NCBI GenBank assembly: GCA_020636005.1
Contig: JACJYR010000001.1
Location: 3,414,501-3,478,500, forward strand
Reading direction: 5' to 3'
Source of the DNA: Lewinellaceae bacterium
GTDB lineage: Bacteria; Bacteroidota; Bacteroidia; Chitinophagales; Saprospiraceae
DNA: 64,000 nucleotides
Shown: positions 8,078-17,529 of the stretch, piece by piece
How the letters are laid out: each line of letters begins with the position of its first letter
Position numbering within the stretch: the stretch's first letter is position 1
Program-made: the position numbers and the translations under genes
The notes under the pieces: model-generated
The model's database searches: none
Seen by the model: only the letters and a program-made list of their open reading frames with translations
Told to the model about the DNA's origin: nothing

Positions 8078-9210
8078 GGCTTTGTTGCATGAATCGATCA
8101 GACATAGCTTCGCTAATTTTCCGCCAACTTAAGCCACTCTTCTTGGTTTAGCAACAGGCATACCTTGGGCTGTCATTATATTGAGCACTTTTATTTTGAT
8201 ATCGTTTTCGGTTTTTTGGCTGCTAAATTTTCGGGAATATAGTCTATCGCCGTGGATGGTTTTATAGCGAAACATTTCCGTCTCTGATAAACTTCGTCGA
8301 TGATAGCCTGTTTCAACTTTCCATTCCTTTATACCGATTTCATTCATTCGATTTACAGCAACATTTCGTGGATAATCAGGGATGTCATCAGGTACCTCTT
8401 CATACCATTCGATAGCATTGCTCCGGGGTGGAATGATGGGATTTATATCTCTATCGATCAAACCATCCCAGCATTCTACGTGATCGTATGCACCATCCAG
8501 ACAGACATCTGTCACTTCTGCTTCCACCTGGTCAACCAGTTCTTCCAACTGAGACCCGTCATCCACGTCATTCAACGTCAGGGTGTGGCAATGAATGAAA
8601 CCGGTTTTAGGGTCGACACCAAGGTGAAGTTTTCGCCATGTTCTCCGCTTTGAATACCCGTGTTTCCTGACTTTCCATTCCCCTTCGCCGTAAATTTTCA
8701 GACCTGTTGAATCAATAGCTATTACAATCGGGCCGCTACGGGGAATCTGATAAACAGCTATATCCAAGGCTTTTGCACGACGGCAAATTTGCGTGTACGA
8801 TGGAATTTCCAAATCCTCTATGCCCATTAATTTGAGCAAACTTTGTGAAAAACCTTGTGTCTGTCTGTATGCCAGTTTGAACACAACCTTAAACGTCAAA
8901 AGTGTCTCTATGCAAAGGTCGCTGTACACGGGTTGGGCTCCTCTTTGGTTGGGCAGATCACTGTACCATTTGTCTGTCACCTCGTCACCGAAATAGATCG
9001 TGATATCTCCTCGGTTGATTAAGGCTTTGTTGTAAGCTGACCAATTGAGAACCTGATATTTTTCTTTCGGCTTGTCGCTTGTATGGTTATCCTTTTTTAC
9101 CTTTGACATGGGCTGGTGTGTTTGTAGATTTAGTTGTGCAAAAACCAAATATACAAAACCAGCCCGCTTTTCATCCCGCACAATCTAAGCAGGATTCATG
9201 CAACAAAGCC
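8078..9210 (-). mobile_element. IS5-family (IS903-like) insertion sequence, complete
   Basis: A 1133-bp element bounded by perfect 18-bp terminal inverted repeats, GGCTTTGTTGCATGAATC (8078-8095, and reversed at 9193-9210). It is flanked by a perfect 9-bp direct repeat TAAAAAAGG (8069-8077 and 9211-9219). Ends starting GGCTTTGTTG and a 9-bp target duplication are hallmarks of the IS903 subgroup of IS5. It carries one transposase gene on the minus strand. Intact ends, gene and target duplication point to a recent insertion. Confidence 0.95.
8129..9109 (-). CDS. IS5-family transposase
   Basis: DDE transposase of about 326 aa from the ATG at 9109 (MSKVKKDN); an upstream in-frame ATG at 9181 is also possible. 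DDE residues: Asp133 in VIAIDSTGLKI, Asp205 in DVCLDGAYD and Glu276 in the YHRRSLSETEMFRYK block, which satisfies the Y-(2)-R-(3)-E-(6)-K signature. It acts on the terminal repeats at 8078 and 9210. The gene appears intact. Confidence 0.95.
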   Translation of the reverse strand: MSKVKKDNHTSDKPKEKYQVLNWSAYNKALINRGDITIYFGDEVTDKWYSDLPNQRGAQPVYSDLCIETLLTFKVVFKLAYRQTQGFSQSLLKLMGIEDLEIPSYTQICRRAKALDIAVYQIPRSGPIVIAIDSTGLKIYGEGEWKVRKHGYSKRRTWRKLHLGVDPKTGFIHCHTLTLNDVDDGSQLEELVDQVEAEVTDVCLDGAYDHVECWDGLIDRDINPIIPPRSNAIEWYEEVPDDIPDYPRNVAVNRMNEIGIKEWKVETGYHRRSLSETEMFRYKTIHGDRLYSRKFSSQKTENDIKIKVLNIMTAQGMPVAKPRRVA

Positions 9211-9243
9211 TAAAAAAGGGAAAAACTGTAGTTCCCCCAATAT

Positions 9244-9280
9244 TTAGCGGTATTGGCGCAAAATACGCCAATACCGCTAA
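9244..9280. terminator. Strong hairpin between IS and surface-protein gene
   Basis: A perfect 15-bp stem (9244-9258 with 9266-9280) around a 7-base loop, followed on the plus strand by TTTTT. It lies ten bases beyond the stop codon of the minus-strand surface-protein gene, so it probably ends that transcript and may act in both directions. Confidence 0.75.
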
Positions 9281-9289
9281 TTTTTCAGG

Positions 9290-12200
9290 TTATCGCTTGC
9301 CTACCATTAACGGCCTCGTCACGGGCCGGTGGTCATCTACAAAAATCCATACAAAGTAATAGCCTTCCTGCAGTTCCCGGATGTCCATCTGGAAATACCG
9401 GCTCCAGGTATTGTCCAGGTTGAACGACTTTACCGGTATGCCAAGCGTATTGACAATGCGCAGTTCGGCACTTTTTCCCTGAAAATCCGCCAGGTCAATT
9501 TTGGTGAAATCATTGGCCGGGTTCGGGAAAATGGTAAAGGATAGCAGCTTTTGGAAATAGGCATTTTTGATGTCCGAATATCCGGTGGTTTGGTCATCAT
9601 ATTCCATCATCAGCCGGTAAAAATTATTGCCATAAGCGGGTGATATATCATAGCTGGTGTAGAATTCATATCCAGCTTCTTCATCCGGCACCAATACTTC
9701 CATATTTTCAAACTGCATATCATCGCCTGCTTTCTGGAGCGTATAATTGGCAATATTTTTCCCACCCCTGTGCAGCCATATTATTTCAACATGCTCTTCG
9801 TGTTTTACAACTTCGAATTGCAATTGATCCGCATGGCCGATTAAATTATCGCTGATATATACCGTATCCAATTGCTCGCATACGACCGCATAATTTTGGT
9901 CAAAATATTTGAACAATATCTGATAACCGCCTGCCGCCAAAGGGATAGCTGCAGGGGTGCCGCAATTATTGAAACAATAATAGATGGAGTCCCAATCTAA
10001 GTCAAATAATTGAACCTCCGGGAAATAGGCGGGATCCAACCCCGTAATTGTCAGCAGGTTGGGGGACGTTTGATATACCACGTTCCCGCAGGGATCAGTC
10101 GGGTTCGGGTTCCCATTTCCTGCAATAACAACCGTTTCAAGGGTGCTGCATATTTCCTGGTAATTACTGTCAAAATATTTTGCAAAAATATAGAAAGTGC
10201 CGTTGCCGACATTCAGTGAGAGACTGCTGCCGCAATTGTCGAAACATTGGAACAGCGTGTTCCAGTTGCTGTTGAAAACCTGCACGAAGGAAATGGGAGC
10301 CAAATCCAGCCCGGTAATGACCAAATTGCCGCCCAGTGTATCAATACCGATACTGCTGCAGCCAACAGGCGATCCATTGTCCACAATGCCGTCGCAATCG
10401 TTGTCAATGCCATCGGTGGCATCTTCAACGGCGTTGGGGTTTACAGTTGCAAGGCTGTCGTCGCAGTCCCCGTTGTTGTCAACAGTGCCGGGAGGCTGCA
10501 CACAGGCGTTTGTGGCAGTAGTGTTCGCATCGCCAAAACCGTCCATGTCCACGTCGGGATAGTAATCCAAAAATGTAAGCCCTTCATCTACCTGCCCATC
10601 GCAGTTGTTGTCCTGGCCGTCGCAGGTTTCCGTGGCACTTGGGTTGACGGAGACCTCATTGTCGTTGCAGTCGCCATTGTTGTCCACAAAACCTGGGGGG
10701 GCGGCACATTCCTGCAAAGGGGCAGCGCTGGCATCGCCAAAACCATCGCCGTCCGCATCGGGGTAAAAATCGGCCAGCAGGCCTTCGTCTATCTGCCCGT
10801 TGCAATTATTGTCGAGGCCGTCGCAGGCTTCTGTAGCGCCTGGGTTGATGTTGGCGTCGGTGTCGTCGCATTCGCAGGCAAGGCCGTAGCCGTCGTTGTC
10901 ATCGTCCTCCTGTTGGGGGTTGAAGACGTTGGGGCAGTTGTCGTCGGCGCTGGGGATGCTGTCGCCGTCAGGGTCATTGCAAGTAATGAGGATTTCCTGC
11001 TCACTGTTGCAGCCCGCCAGGTTGTTTTCAATAATGATTACACTCGGCGAAAGTGTGCCACTCAACAACGGGAACAAGCCGCAGCAAGCCGACAGGTTGG
11101 GGTTATTGGAAATGATCAACGAATCAAGCACGCTGATCAGGTTGGCCAGGCTGTCCAGGTTTTCCAGGAGGTCATTTCCGGAAATGACCAAACTGCCGCT
11201 TACGGAGGTCAAACTGCCCAGGTTGTCCACATTGGTAATGGAATCGTTGTCAATGATGCGGATATCGCCGCCGATGGTCTGGATGTTGTCCAGTCCGCCC
11301 AGATCTACAATGAGCGTATTGTTGATGATGTGCAGGCAACCGCCCAGGTTTATCAGGTTTTGCAGGTCGAGCTGCGTGAGGTTGGGGTTGTTTTGGATAA
11401 ACAGATCGCCCTCGATTTCAATCAATCCGGAAAAGCCGCCCAGGCCGCTCAACCCCGTCCCATCAATGACAATATTGCCGCTGTGGATGGTAAAATTGAA
11501 AGGACCGACTTCCACCAGGAGGGGCAGGCCGCTCAGGGTGATGTTGCTGCCCACCTGCGAGAGTACAATTAAAATAAAGCTCTCTACATGTTCACAGTTT
11601 TTCACCAAAATATTACCGGTCACTTCTACCAAGCTGCTGAACCCGCTCAGCGATTCGAGCAGTGGGTTTTGGCAAATAATCAGGCTGCCGCCAATGGTCT
11701 CGATGTTGTTCAGGCCCTCCAGGTTGGTCAACGAGTCGTTGCCCACCATGCCCTGCACCGTATCGCCGATGATGACGCTGCCCGTCACTTGCTGTATGGA
11801 CAGGAGGTTCGACAGGTCGGTGATGTCGTCGCCATTGATGATGAGGTTGCCGTTGATGATGTTGCAGGTGGTGGGGAAGGCGTCAATTTGGAGTTGGGAG
11901 GTGAAAATGAGGTCGCCGGTGGGGCAGGGGATTGGGGTGCCGCTGCAATCGTCCGTAAGTGTAGAATCTGTATCGTTGCAGTCACTAGCATTATCCACAA
12001 AACCATTAGGCTGGGTATTGGTACAGTAAATAGTGGGCGAGGCATTGCTGTCCCCAAAGCCATCATTGTCCATATCAGGATAATAGGCCGTCAATAATCC
12101 CTCATCGATTTCCCCGTCGCAATTGTTGTCAATGCCGTCGCAGGTTTCTGTAACTGACGGATTGATGCCTGCTTCATTGTCATCGCAATCGTCGTTGTTG

Positions 12201-13345
12201 TCAACATATCCTGCAGGTTGGGTTGTGCTTTGGACAAAACTGGTTGGGTCACCAAAGCCGTCAAGATCGTTATCTAAAAACCACACAGTAAAACCATCGT
12301 CCACAATGCCGTTGCAGTCGTTGTCGAGTTGATCCAATACTTCAGGATTGCCGGGAAAGACGGTGGTCTCGTTGTCGTTACAGTCGGTGTTGTCAGCGAC
12401 GAAACCTGCTGGTTGAGAAGTGCTGAGCGTAGTAATATTTATGTTTCCAAAACCATCCCCATCATTGTCGCGGTACCATACGTCTAAAACCACATTGGCA
12501 CAAGTATCAACCACTTCCACTGGTGAATTGCAACCAGGCTTGTTATTTTGAATAATGGTCTGCCCACCGATGGCTATTTGATTTTGGGATTCCAACAACA
12601 AGATTGGGTTTATTCCGCAGCAACTGGAAAGGTTGGGGTTGTTGGAAACGTTGAGTTCCCTGCCAATGGTAGCCAGGCTGTCAAAGGTGCTGATAAGTTG
12701 CAGGTTTTCGTTGCCTGCAATGTATAGGTTGTTGGAGACGGATGCGAGTTTGGGGAATGATGCGTCAAGGGCGGTGAGTGCGTCGTTGTCGTTGACGTAG
12801 AGGGAACGGCTGTCATAAAAAGTGCCGCTAGTGTAGTTCTTGCTGACCCTGACCAGTTCGGGGAAGCCGATGCCCGTCAGGCTGGCGTTCGACGTGATGC
12901 GCAGGGCACCGGCATCGGTGACCACCAGCTTGGGAAAACTGACGGAGCTGAGCACCTGGTTGGACTGGACGAGGAGTTCCGTGCCGACCGTGTCCACGTT
13001 GGCGAACACCAGCGAGCCGAGCAGCGGCAGGTTCCTGACGTACAGCACCTCGCCCGTCCTGCGCAGCGCCTGCATCCCGCCGATGGACGACAGGCTGGGG
13101 TTGGAGTCTATGTCCAGCGAACCGCCGATACGGTCGAGGCTTGCGAAGCCGTTGATGCTCTGCAGGGAGGGGTTGTTCTCTATCTCGATGTTCCGGCCAG
13201 TGCTGGCCAGGCTGCCGAAACCGTCTATGGTGAGCAGGTTTTCGTTGCCTGCAATGTATAGGTTGTTGGAGACGGATGCGAGCTTGGGGAAGGATGCGCC
13301 GAGGGCGGTCAGGGCGTCGTTGTCGTTGACGTAGAGGGAATGCAA
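9290..13345 (-). CDS. T9SS type A surface protein with L-domain-like and MopE-type repeats (frameshifted 5' end)
   Basis: Main open frame (1351 aa) of a secreted surface protein whose signal peptide lies in another frame (13309-13707). Residues 1-260 are receptor-L-domain-like leucine-rich repeats (NPSLSSIGGMQALRR, SNASLTGIGFPELVRV). There are about six MopE-type calcium/metal-binding repeats of the form DCNDNE..NP...CDGxDNNCDGxxDEG, in two blocks with a second L-domain-like block between them, plus one thrombospondin-3-like DxDxDG stretch. The C-terminal ~90 residues (FTIFPNPANDFTKIDL...RPLMVGKR) are a T9SS type A sorting domain. Transcription probably ends at the hairpin at 9244. The frame break may be real decay, an assembly error or switching between repeats. 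Confidence 0.85.
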   Translation of the reverse strand: MHSLYVNDNDALTALGASFPKLASVSNNLYIAGNENLLTIDGFGSLASTGRNIEIENNPSLQSINGFASLDRIGGSLDIDSNPSLSSIGGMQALRRTGEVLYVRNLPLLGSLVFANVDTVGTELLVQSNQVLSSVSFPKLVVTDAGALRITSNASLTGIGFPELVRVSKNYTSGTFYDSRSLYVNDNDALTALDASFPKLASVSNNLYIAGNENLQLISTFDSLATIGRELNVSNNPNLSSCCGINPILLLESQNQIAIGGQTIIQNNKPGCNSPVEVVDTCANVVLDVWYRDNDGDGFGNINITTLSTSQPAGFVADNTDCNDNETTVFPGNPEVLDQLDNDCNGIVDDGFTVWFLDNDLDGFGDPTSFVQSTTQPAGYVDNNDDCDDNEAGINPSVTETCDGIDNNCDGEIDEGLLTAYYPDMDNDGFGDSNASPTIYCTNTQPNGFVDNASDCNDTDSTLTDDCSGTPIPCPTGDLIFTSQLQIDAFPTTCNIINGNLIINGDDITDLSNLLSIQQVTGSVIIGDTVQGMVGNDSLTNLEGLNNIETIGGSLIICQNPLLESLSGFSSLVEVTGNILVKNCEHVESFILIVLSQVGSNITLSGLPLLVEVGPFNFTIHSGNIVIDGTGLSGLGGFSGLIEIEGDLFIQNNPNLTQLDLQNLINLGGCLHIINNTLIVDLGGLDNIQTIGGDIRIIDNDSITNVDNLGSLTSVSGSLVISGNDLLENLDSLANLISVLDSLIISNNPNLSACCGLFPLLSGTLSPSVIIIENNLAGCNSEQEILITCNDPDGDSIPSADDNCPNVFNPQQEDDDNDGYGLACECDDTDANINPGATEACDGLDNNCNGQIDEGLLADFYPDADGDGFGDASAAPLQECAAPPGFVDNNGDCNDNEVSVNPSATETCDGQDNNCDGQVDEGLTFLDYYPDVDMDGFGDANTTATNACVQPPGTVDNNGDCDDSLATVNPNAVEDATDGIDNDCDGIVDNGSPVGCSSIGIDTLGGNLVITGLDLAPISFVQVFNSNWNTLFQCFDNCGSSLSLNVGNGTFYIFAKYFDSNYQEICSTLETVVIAGNGNPNPTDPCGNVVYQTSPNLLTITGLDPAYFPEVQLFDLDWDSIYYCFNNCGTPAAIPLAAGGYQILFKYFDQNYAVVCEQLDTVYISDNLIGHADQLQFEVVKHEEHVEIIWLHRGGKNIANYTLQKAGDDMQFENMEVLVPDEEAGYEFYTSYDISPAYGNNFYRLMMEYDDQTTGYSDIKNAYFQKLLSFTIFPNPANDFTKIDLADFQGKSAELRIVNTLGIPVKSFNLDNTWSRYFQMDIRELQEGYYFVWIFVDDHRPVTRPLMVGKR

Positions 13346-13425
13346 CTGGTAGTTGTTGCCGCTGACATAGTTCTTGCCGACCCTGACCAGTTCGGGGAAA
13401 TTAAGCTGGCGTTCGACGTGATGCG
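12700..13425 (-). repeat. Pair of ~190-bp direct repeats inside the surface-protein gene
   Basis: The stretches at about 12700-12895 and 13234-13425 are highly similar and spaced roughly 535-540 bp apart. Both encode ELVRVxKNYxSG...SLYVNDNDALTALxASFPKLASVSNNLYIAGNEN. The upstream copy carries the short deletion that breaks the frame. Recombination between the two could delete or restore the segment. Confidence 0.75.
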
Positions 13426-13707
13426 CAAAGCACCGTTGTCCACCAACACCAAATTCGGCAAATTAGCCGAAACCAAATTCGGATTATTCTGAATCAAAAA
13501 ATTCCCGGTCACCGTTTCCAATTCAGAAAGCCCATCCAAATTCACAATATCGTTCCCTTGGATGGTCAGGTTCCCCGAAAAGGTGGGGCAGTTAAAAGCA
13601 TTTACTAGCGCCTGGTTAGAAAGCGTAACAGTTCCGCTGCATTGCCCATAGAGCAATTGCCCACATAAGGCCATGCAGCAAAAAACCAAAGTCAACATTT
13701 TTTTCAT
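13309..13707 (-). pseudogene. N-terminal part of the same surface protein, out of frame
   Basis: Starts MKKMLTLVFCCMALCGQLLYGQC, a clear signal peptide, and continues with L-domain-like repeats (LTIQGNDIVNLDGLSELETVTGNFLIQNN) down to LRITSNASL. After that, near 13400, the reading frame is lost; the 9290-13345 frame resumes the repeat (PELVRVGKNYVSG...). Compared with the paralogous repeat at 12850-12890, the joint region is about 10 bases shorter, which explains the shift. Confidence 0.85.
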
Positions 13708-13890
13708 GGTCGTTCAAGTGTTTTTAAACAGGCCTTCCAAGCAACAACAAGGAACGGCCTGCACGGGACGTCCCCGTGAAGTGGATATTTTGGATGATAC
13801 AATAAATAATTGCGGAAAGACCCTGAACGGGCCGGGAAATACAATGCGAAAGTGGTTAAGACCGAAGGAGTAGCACCAGGGCAGCTAAAT

Positions 13891-13991
13891 AATGATGAAA
13901 AAATAACTTCACCATTTTGATTTTGGAAACCCCAGCAATGGAGGGGTTTTTTAAAAATAAAATAGTCATTTTATTTTTCCTTCGATCCTAA
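13891..13991 (+). repeat. Dispersed two-hairpin intergenic element, copy 1
   Basis: Conserved blocks in order: AATGATGAAAAAATAACTT, ATTTTGATTTT, hairpin 1 (AAACCCC...GGGGTTT followed by T6), hairpin 2 (AAATAAAAT-agtc-ATTTTATTT), and TTTTTCCTTCGATCCTAA. Related copies lie at 24780-24905 (+) and 44825-44931 (-). It sits in the 536-bp gap between two divergent genes; I see no other feature in that gap beyond a short palindromic AT/CG stretch near 14060. Confidence 0.7.
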
Positions 13992-14243
13992 GCCGTGGTG
14001 CAGGTTTGATACATGATTGAAGGGCGAACATAAAGAAGATTGTTGTTAAAATTGCACCCTTCTTTCGTTTTACGTAAAAACGACGACAGTCCGGTGAGGA
14101 TTTTCCGGTGCTTTCCCTAAAAATGGCGATGGCTACCATGAAGGCCAGCCCATTTTAAAAGTCCCCTGCCAATGCTTTCCCAAAACTGTTGCCCAATCCA
14201 TTCCCTTTCCCGTTCTTTGCGCCGCCACAACCAAACACAGCCA

Positions 14244-15362
14244 ATGCACATCCAACCTTTTCAGGCCGTCTATCCCGATACGGGGCTTATCTCCTCGGCC
14301 GATCATTTTTTCTCCAACGTCAAGGAAAAATTCAACGACTACTGGGACAGCGGGTTTTTCAAAAAACTGCCCCAGGAGGGCCTCTACATCCACCGCATCC
14401 ACTCGCCGAAGCGCATCTTCACTGGCATGGTCGCCTGTATTGACGTACAGGACTACCTCGACGGCCACGTGAAAAAGCACGAAAACACCCTCGCTGCTGC
14501 CGAGCAGGAACAGACGCAACTGCTGCTGCGCCGCTCGGCCCAGGTAAAGCCCGTCATGCTCACCTACCGCAAGGTGCAGGCGATTGACGACATCCTGAAC
14601 CACTACGCAGCCGCCCACCCCAGCTTCCTGGAAGTGCATTTCGACGAGGTGGACGAGCAGCACCAATTCTGGGAAATCAAGGAAGGCCTCATTATCCAGC
14701 AGTTGCAGGCCCTGTTCCAGGAACAAGTGGCCGATACCTACATCGCCGATGGGCACCACCGCACCTCTTCCGCCGCCATGCTGTTCAAGCGATTTGGGAA
14801 AAAGAAAGCGGACAACCCCTTCCGCTGGCTGCCCTGTGCCTTCTACCCGACGACCGAACTGGAAATCCACGACTACAACCGCATCGTGGAAGGGCTGAAT
14901 GACCTTAAACCCACGGTCTTTATGGCCCAGCTATCCAGGGTCTTTGAAATTGAAGTGTTGAAAAAACCGCATAAACCCGCCCGGAAGCACGAACTCACCA
15001 TGTACCTCGACCGGGCGTGGTTTGGCCTGCGCTGGCGCAAATCGGTATTGGATACCTATAAAAACGAACCGGTCATCCTCGACGTCAACCTGCTCAACGA
15101 GCAGGTGCTGAAAGGCATCCTCGGCATCCGCAACGTGCGCACCGACGCCAGGGTGAAATACCTCCAAGGTCCGAAAGGCCTGGATATTTTAAAGGAAAGG
15201 ACTCTTAAAAACGAGGAACGGCTGGCCTTCTGCCTCCACCCCGTCAAGATGGAGGACTTCCTGCAGATTTCAGACCTGGGCGGCGTACTGCCCCCAAAGT
15301 CCACCTGGTTCGAACCGAGGATTAGGAGCGGGCTGCTGGTAAGGCAGTTCTCAGTGGGTTGA
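14244..15362 (+). CDS. DUF1015 family protein
   Basis: A 372-aa protein from the ATG at 14244 (MHIQPFQAVYP), the usual family start; the frame is open to 14172. Diagnostic blocks are IADGHHRTSSAAM (about residue 170 onward) and the C-terminal LPPKSTWFEPRIRSGLLVRQF. The family is related to archaeal ADP-dependent serine kinase and in Bacteroidota is often found near serine biosynthesis genes, but no such neighbour is present here, so the substrate is open. The A/T-rich gap after it carries a short tandem repeat and then the thiolase gene. Confidence 0.85.
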   Translation: MHIQPFQAVYPDTGLISSADHFFSNVKEKFNDYWDSGFFKKLPQEGLYIHRIHSPKRIFTGMVACIDVQDYLDGHVKKHENTLAAAEQEQTQLLLRRSAQVKPVMLTYRKVQAIDDILNHYAAAHPSFLEVHFDEVDEQHQFWEIKEGLIIQQLQALFQEQVADTYIADGHHRTSSAAMLFKRFGKKKADNPFRWLPCAFYPTTELEIHDYNRIVEGLNDLKPTVFMAQLSRVFEIEVLKKPHKPARKHELTMYLDRAWFGLRWRKSVLDTYKNEPVILDVNLLNEQVLKGILGIRNVRTDARVKYLQGPKGLDILKERTLKNEERLAFCLHPVKMEDFLQISDLGGVLPPKSTWFEPRIRSGLLVRQFSVG

Positions 15363-15551
15363 GTAAAGTTGGGAATGGTTGATGGGGGCGAATGAACTAT
15401 CTGAAAATCAGTTCAACCCTCTTCAACGATAGGGCGTTTTCCTCGCAAAACCCGATGCTAAAATTTCCTACGTGCTTCATTGAAATGAGTTTGAGTTATT
15501 TGGCTTTTAGAAAATTTGAATAAATACCTGGTAATCAGACACAAAAAACGA

Positions 15552-15630
15552 CTTCAAACAACTCAAACAACTTCAAACAACTCAAACAACTTCAAACAAC
15601 CCAAACAACCTCAAACAATTTCAAACAACT
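15552..15630 (+). repeat. Short tandem repeat upstream of the thiolase
   Basis: About four degenerate copies of a 19-bp unit, CTTCAAACAACTCAAACAA, made of alternating CTTCAAACAA and CTCAAACAA words. It ends about 16 bases before the thiolase ATG and so covers the probable leader. A related motif (CCACCTCAAACGACTTCAAG) occurs at about 58983-59002, in front of the amidohydrolase gene. Confidence 0.75.
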
Positions 15631-15645
15631 ATTTAAAATAAAACC

Positions 15646-16824
15646 ATGCAAGAAGTATTCATCGTCTCTGCCGTCCGCACCCCGATAGGGAGCTTTGGCG
15701 GCTCGCTTTCCACCCTTTCCGCCACCGATTTAGGCGCTGCCGCCATCAAGGGGGCGATGGCCCGTGCCGGCGTTTCACCGGAGCAGATAGAGGAAGTGCT
15801 GATGGGCAACGTCGTGTCCGCCAACCTGGGGCAGGCCCCGGCCCGGCAGGCCGCCCGTGCCGCCGGCATCCCCGACACAGTGCCCTGCACCACCGTCAAC
15901 AAAGTCTGCGCCTCCGGCATGAAGTCCATCATGTTCGGGGCCCAGTCCATCATGCTCGGCCACAACGACCTGGTGCTGGCGGGCGGCATGGAGAGCATGT
16001 CGCAGATCCCTTATTACGTGCCCAACGCCCGCTGGGGCTACAAATACGGCGACGCCACGTTGGTGGACGGCCTCGCCAAGGACGGCCTCACCGATGTTTA
16101 CGACCAATGCGCCATGGGCGTGTTTGCCGACCGCACCGGTGCCAAATACGGCATCAGCCGGGAGGAGCAGGACGCTTTTGCCATCGACAGCTACAAGCGC
16201 TCCGCCGCCTCGACCGAATCGGGTTGGTTCAAACCGGAAATAGTCGGCGTGGACATCCCGCAGCGCAAAGGCGATCCCGTCACCGTCCACGAGGACGAAG
16301 AGTACAAAAAAGTGATGTTCGACAAAATCCCCGGCCTGCGCCCCGCCTTCACCAAAGACGGCACCGTGACCGCCGCCAACGCTTCCACCATCAACGACGG
16401 CGCCTCGGCCCTGGTGCTGGTGAGCGGCAAAATGGTGAAAGAACTGGGCCTGAAACCCCTGGCCCGCATCGTCTCCTTCGCCGATGCCGAGCAGGAGCCT
16501 GCCTGGTTCACCACCACGCCCACCATCGCCGCCCCAAAGGCGCTGAAACGGGCCGGCCTGAAAAAAGAAGACATTGACTTTTTCGAGGTGAACGAAGCCT
16601 TCTCCGTAGTGGCACTGGCGTTTGAAAAAATCATGGACATCGACCACAACCAAACCAACGTGTTCGGCGGGGCCGTGTCGCTCGGCCACCCCCTCGGTGC
16701 TTCCGGGGCCCGCATCGTCACGACGCTGAACAACGTGCTGCAGCAGCGGGGCGGGAAGTATGGCCTGGCAGCCATCTGCAATGGTGGGGGAGGGGCTTCT
16801 GCGCTGATACTGGAGCGGGTGTGA
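15646..16824 (+). CDS. Acetyl-CoA C-acetyltransferase (thiolase)
   Basis: Condenses two acetyl-CoA or cleaves 3-ketoacyl-CoA (fatty acid, ketone body or polyhydroxyalkanoate metabolism). Full length at 392 aa with all three active-site blocks: Cys88 in NKVCASGMKS, His348 in GGAVSLGHPLGASGAR and Cys378 in AICNGGGGASA; FFEVNEAFSVV is also present. Overall it resembles biosynthetic thiolases (AtoB/PhaA/ThlA type) more than FadA, though the split is uncertain. It stands alone, with a tandem repeat just upstream and a strong terminator 26 bases downstream. Confidence 0.94.
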   Translation: MQEVFIVSAVRTPIGSFGGSLSTLSATDLGAAAIKGAMARAGVSPEQIEEVLMGNVVSANLGQAPARQAARAAGIPDTVPCTTVNKVCASGMKSIMFGAQSIMLGHNDLVLAGGMESMSQIPYYVPNARWGYKYGDATLVDGLAKDGLTDVYDQCAMGVFADRTGAKYGISREEQDAFAIDSYKRSAASTESGWFKPEIVGVDIPQRKGDPVTVHEDEEYKKVMFDKIPGLRPAFTKDGTVTAANASTINDGASALVLVSGKMVKELGLKPLARIVSFADAEQEPAWFTTTPTIAAPKALKRAGLKKEDIDFFEVNEAFSVVALAFEKIMDIDHNQTNVFGGAVSLGHPLGASGARIVTTLNNVLQQRGGKYGLAAICNGGGGASALILERV

Positions 16825-16849
16825 GGGAAAATTGATATTTTCCAACTGT

Positions 16850-16887
16850 AAAGTGGCGATGTCCCTGATAGGAGTATCGCCACTTTT
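16850..16887 (+). terminator. Intrinsic terminator after thiolase
   Basis: AAAGTGGCGAT and ATCGCCACTTT form a perfect 11-bp stem around a 15-base loop, followed by a short T-rich tail. It is placed 26 bases after the thiolase stop. Confidence 0.85.
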
Positions 16888-17529
16888 TATTCTTTGCGGC
16901 AGACGGGAAAAAGTGAGGCGGGATTTTGGTTAAAAGCCTCATGCTTTCTGTAAGCAGCGGTCTGCACAGCAAGGATGGTATCGCTTTGGGGCATTTGGGA
17001 TCGGATAAAAACAGACGGCAATACGAAGCCATAAACATTTGATAATCAGTTTTTTAAAACAAAATTATTTTTTACTAATTTATGTATTAGATAATTTTAG
17101 AATACCTAAATGTAGTGATGTTTTCCCACGCTTCCGGACGTACTTTTGCAGCGTCGAAAAGTACCGGCCCAAACGATGGGCTGCTGTTTTATTTGAAAAA
17201 GGATGGTCCAACCTTATAATCCGCCATCCGAACCGTTACAATCCCGTTGAACATGACTCACTACGTTACCAAGAGCCGATTCCGATTACCAAGCTTACCA
17301 AGTACTATACGGTCTCCCCGCGTCACTATTCCCATGGACACATTGCACAGAACTACCTTTCTGACTATTACTGATTTACTCAAAAACTAGAACAAGGACA
17401 TCCCTTCTCATCCATTAGGCGAATTTTCGTATTTTGCCGGACGTGAGGGCACAGGAAGGAATTATTAAGCGGTCCGGGCAGCAGTCCTGGCCGATGGGTA
17501 ATATTTATTCACTAACCAAGCCTACTACT
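16888..17529. other. Leader region of the first giant surface protein
   Basis: No convincing gene in 640 bp. At 17141-17148 there is a TACTTTTG box (Bacteroidetes -7 type, TAnnTTTG) inside a small hairpin (GTACTTTT...AAAAGTAC, 17140-17162). A 111-codon open frame at 17039 has no recognisable family and poor protein character. The frame of the giant protein is open back to 17434, but I start it at 17530. Confidence 0.4.

Noticed and set aside
10247..12029. Plus-strand open frames of 441 and 377 codons
   Set aside because: Antisense to the T9SS surface-protein gene, whose repeats give open opposite frames.
15552..15630. Possible mini-CRISPR
   Set aside because: Repeats are contiguous without unique spacers and no cas genes are near.
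17039..17374. Open frame of 111 codons upstream of the giant gene
   Set aside because: No recognisable domain and it overlaps a hairpin and promoter-like box.
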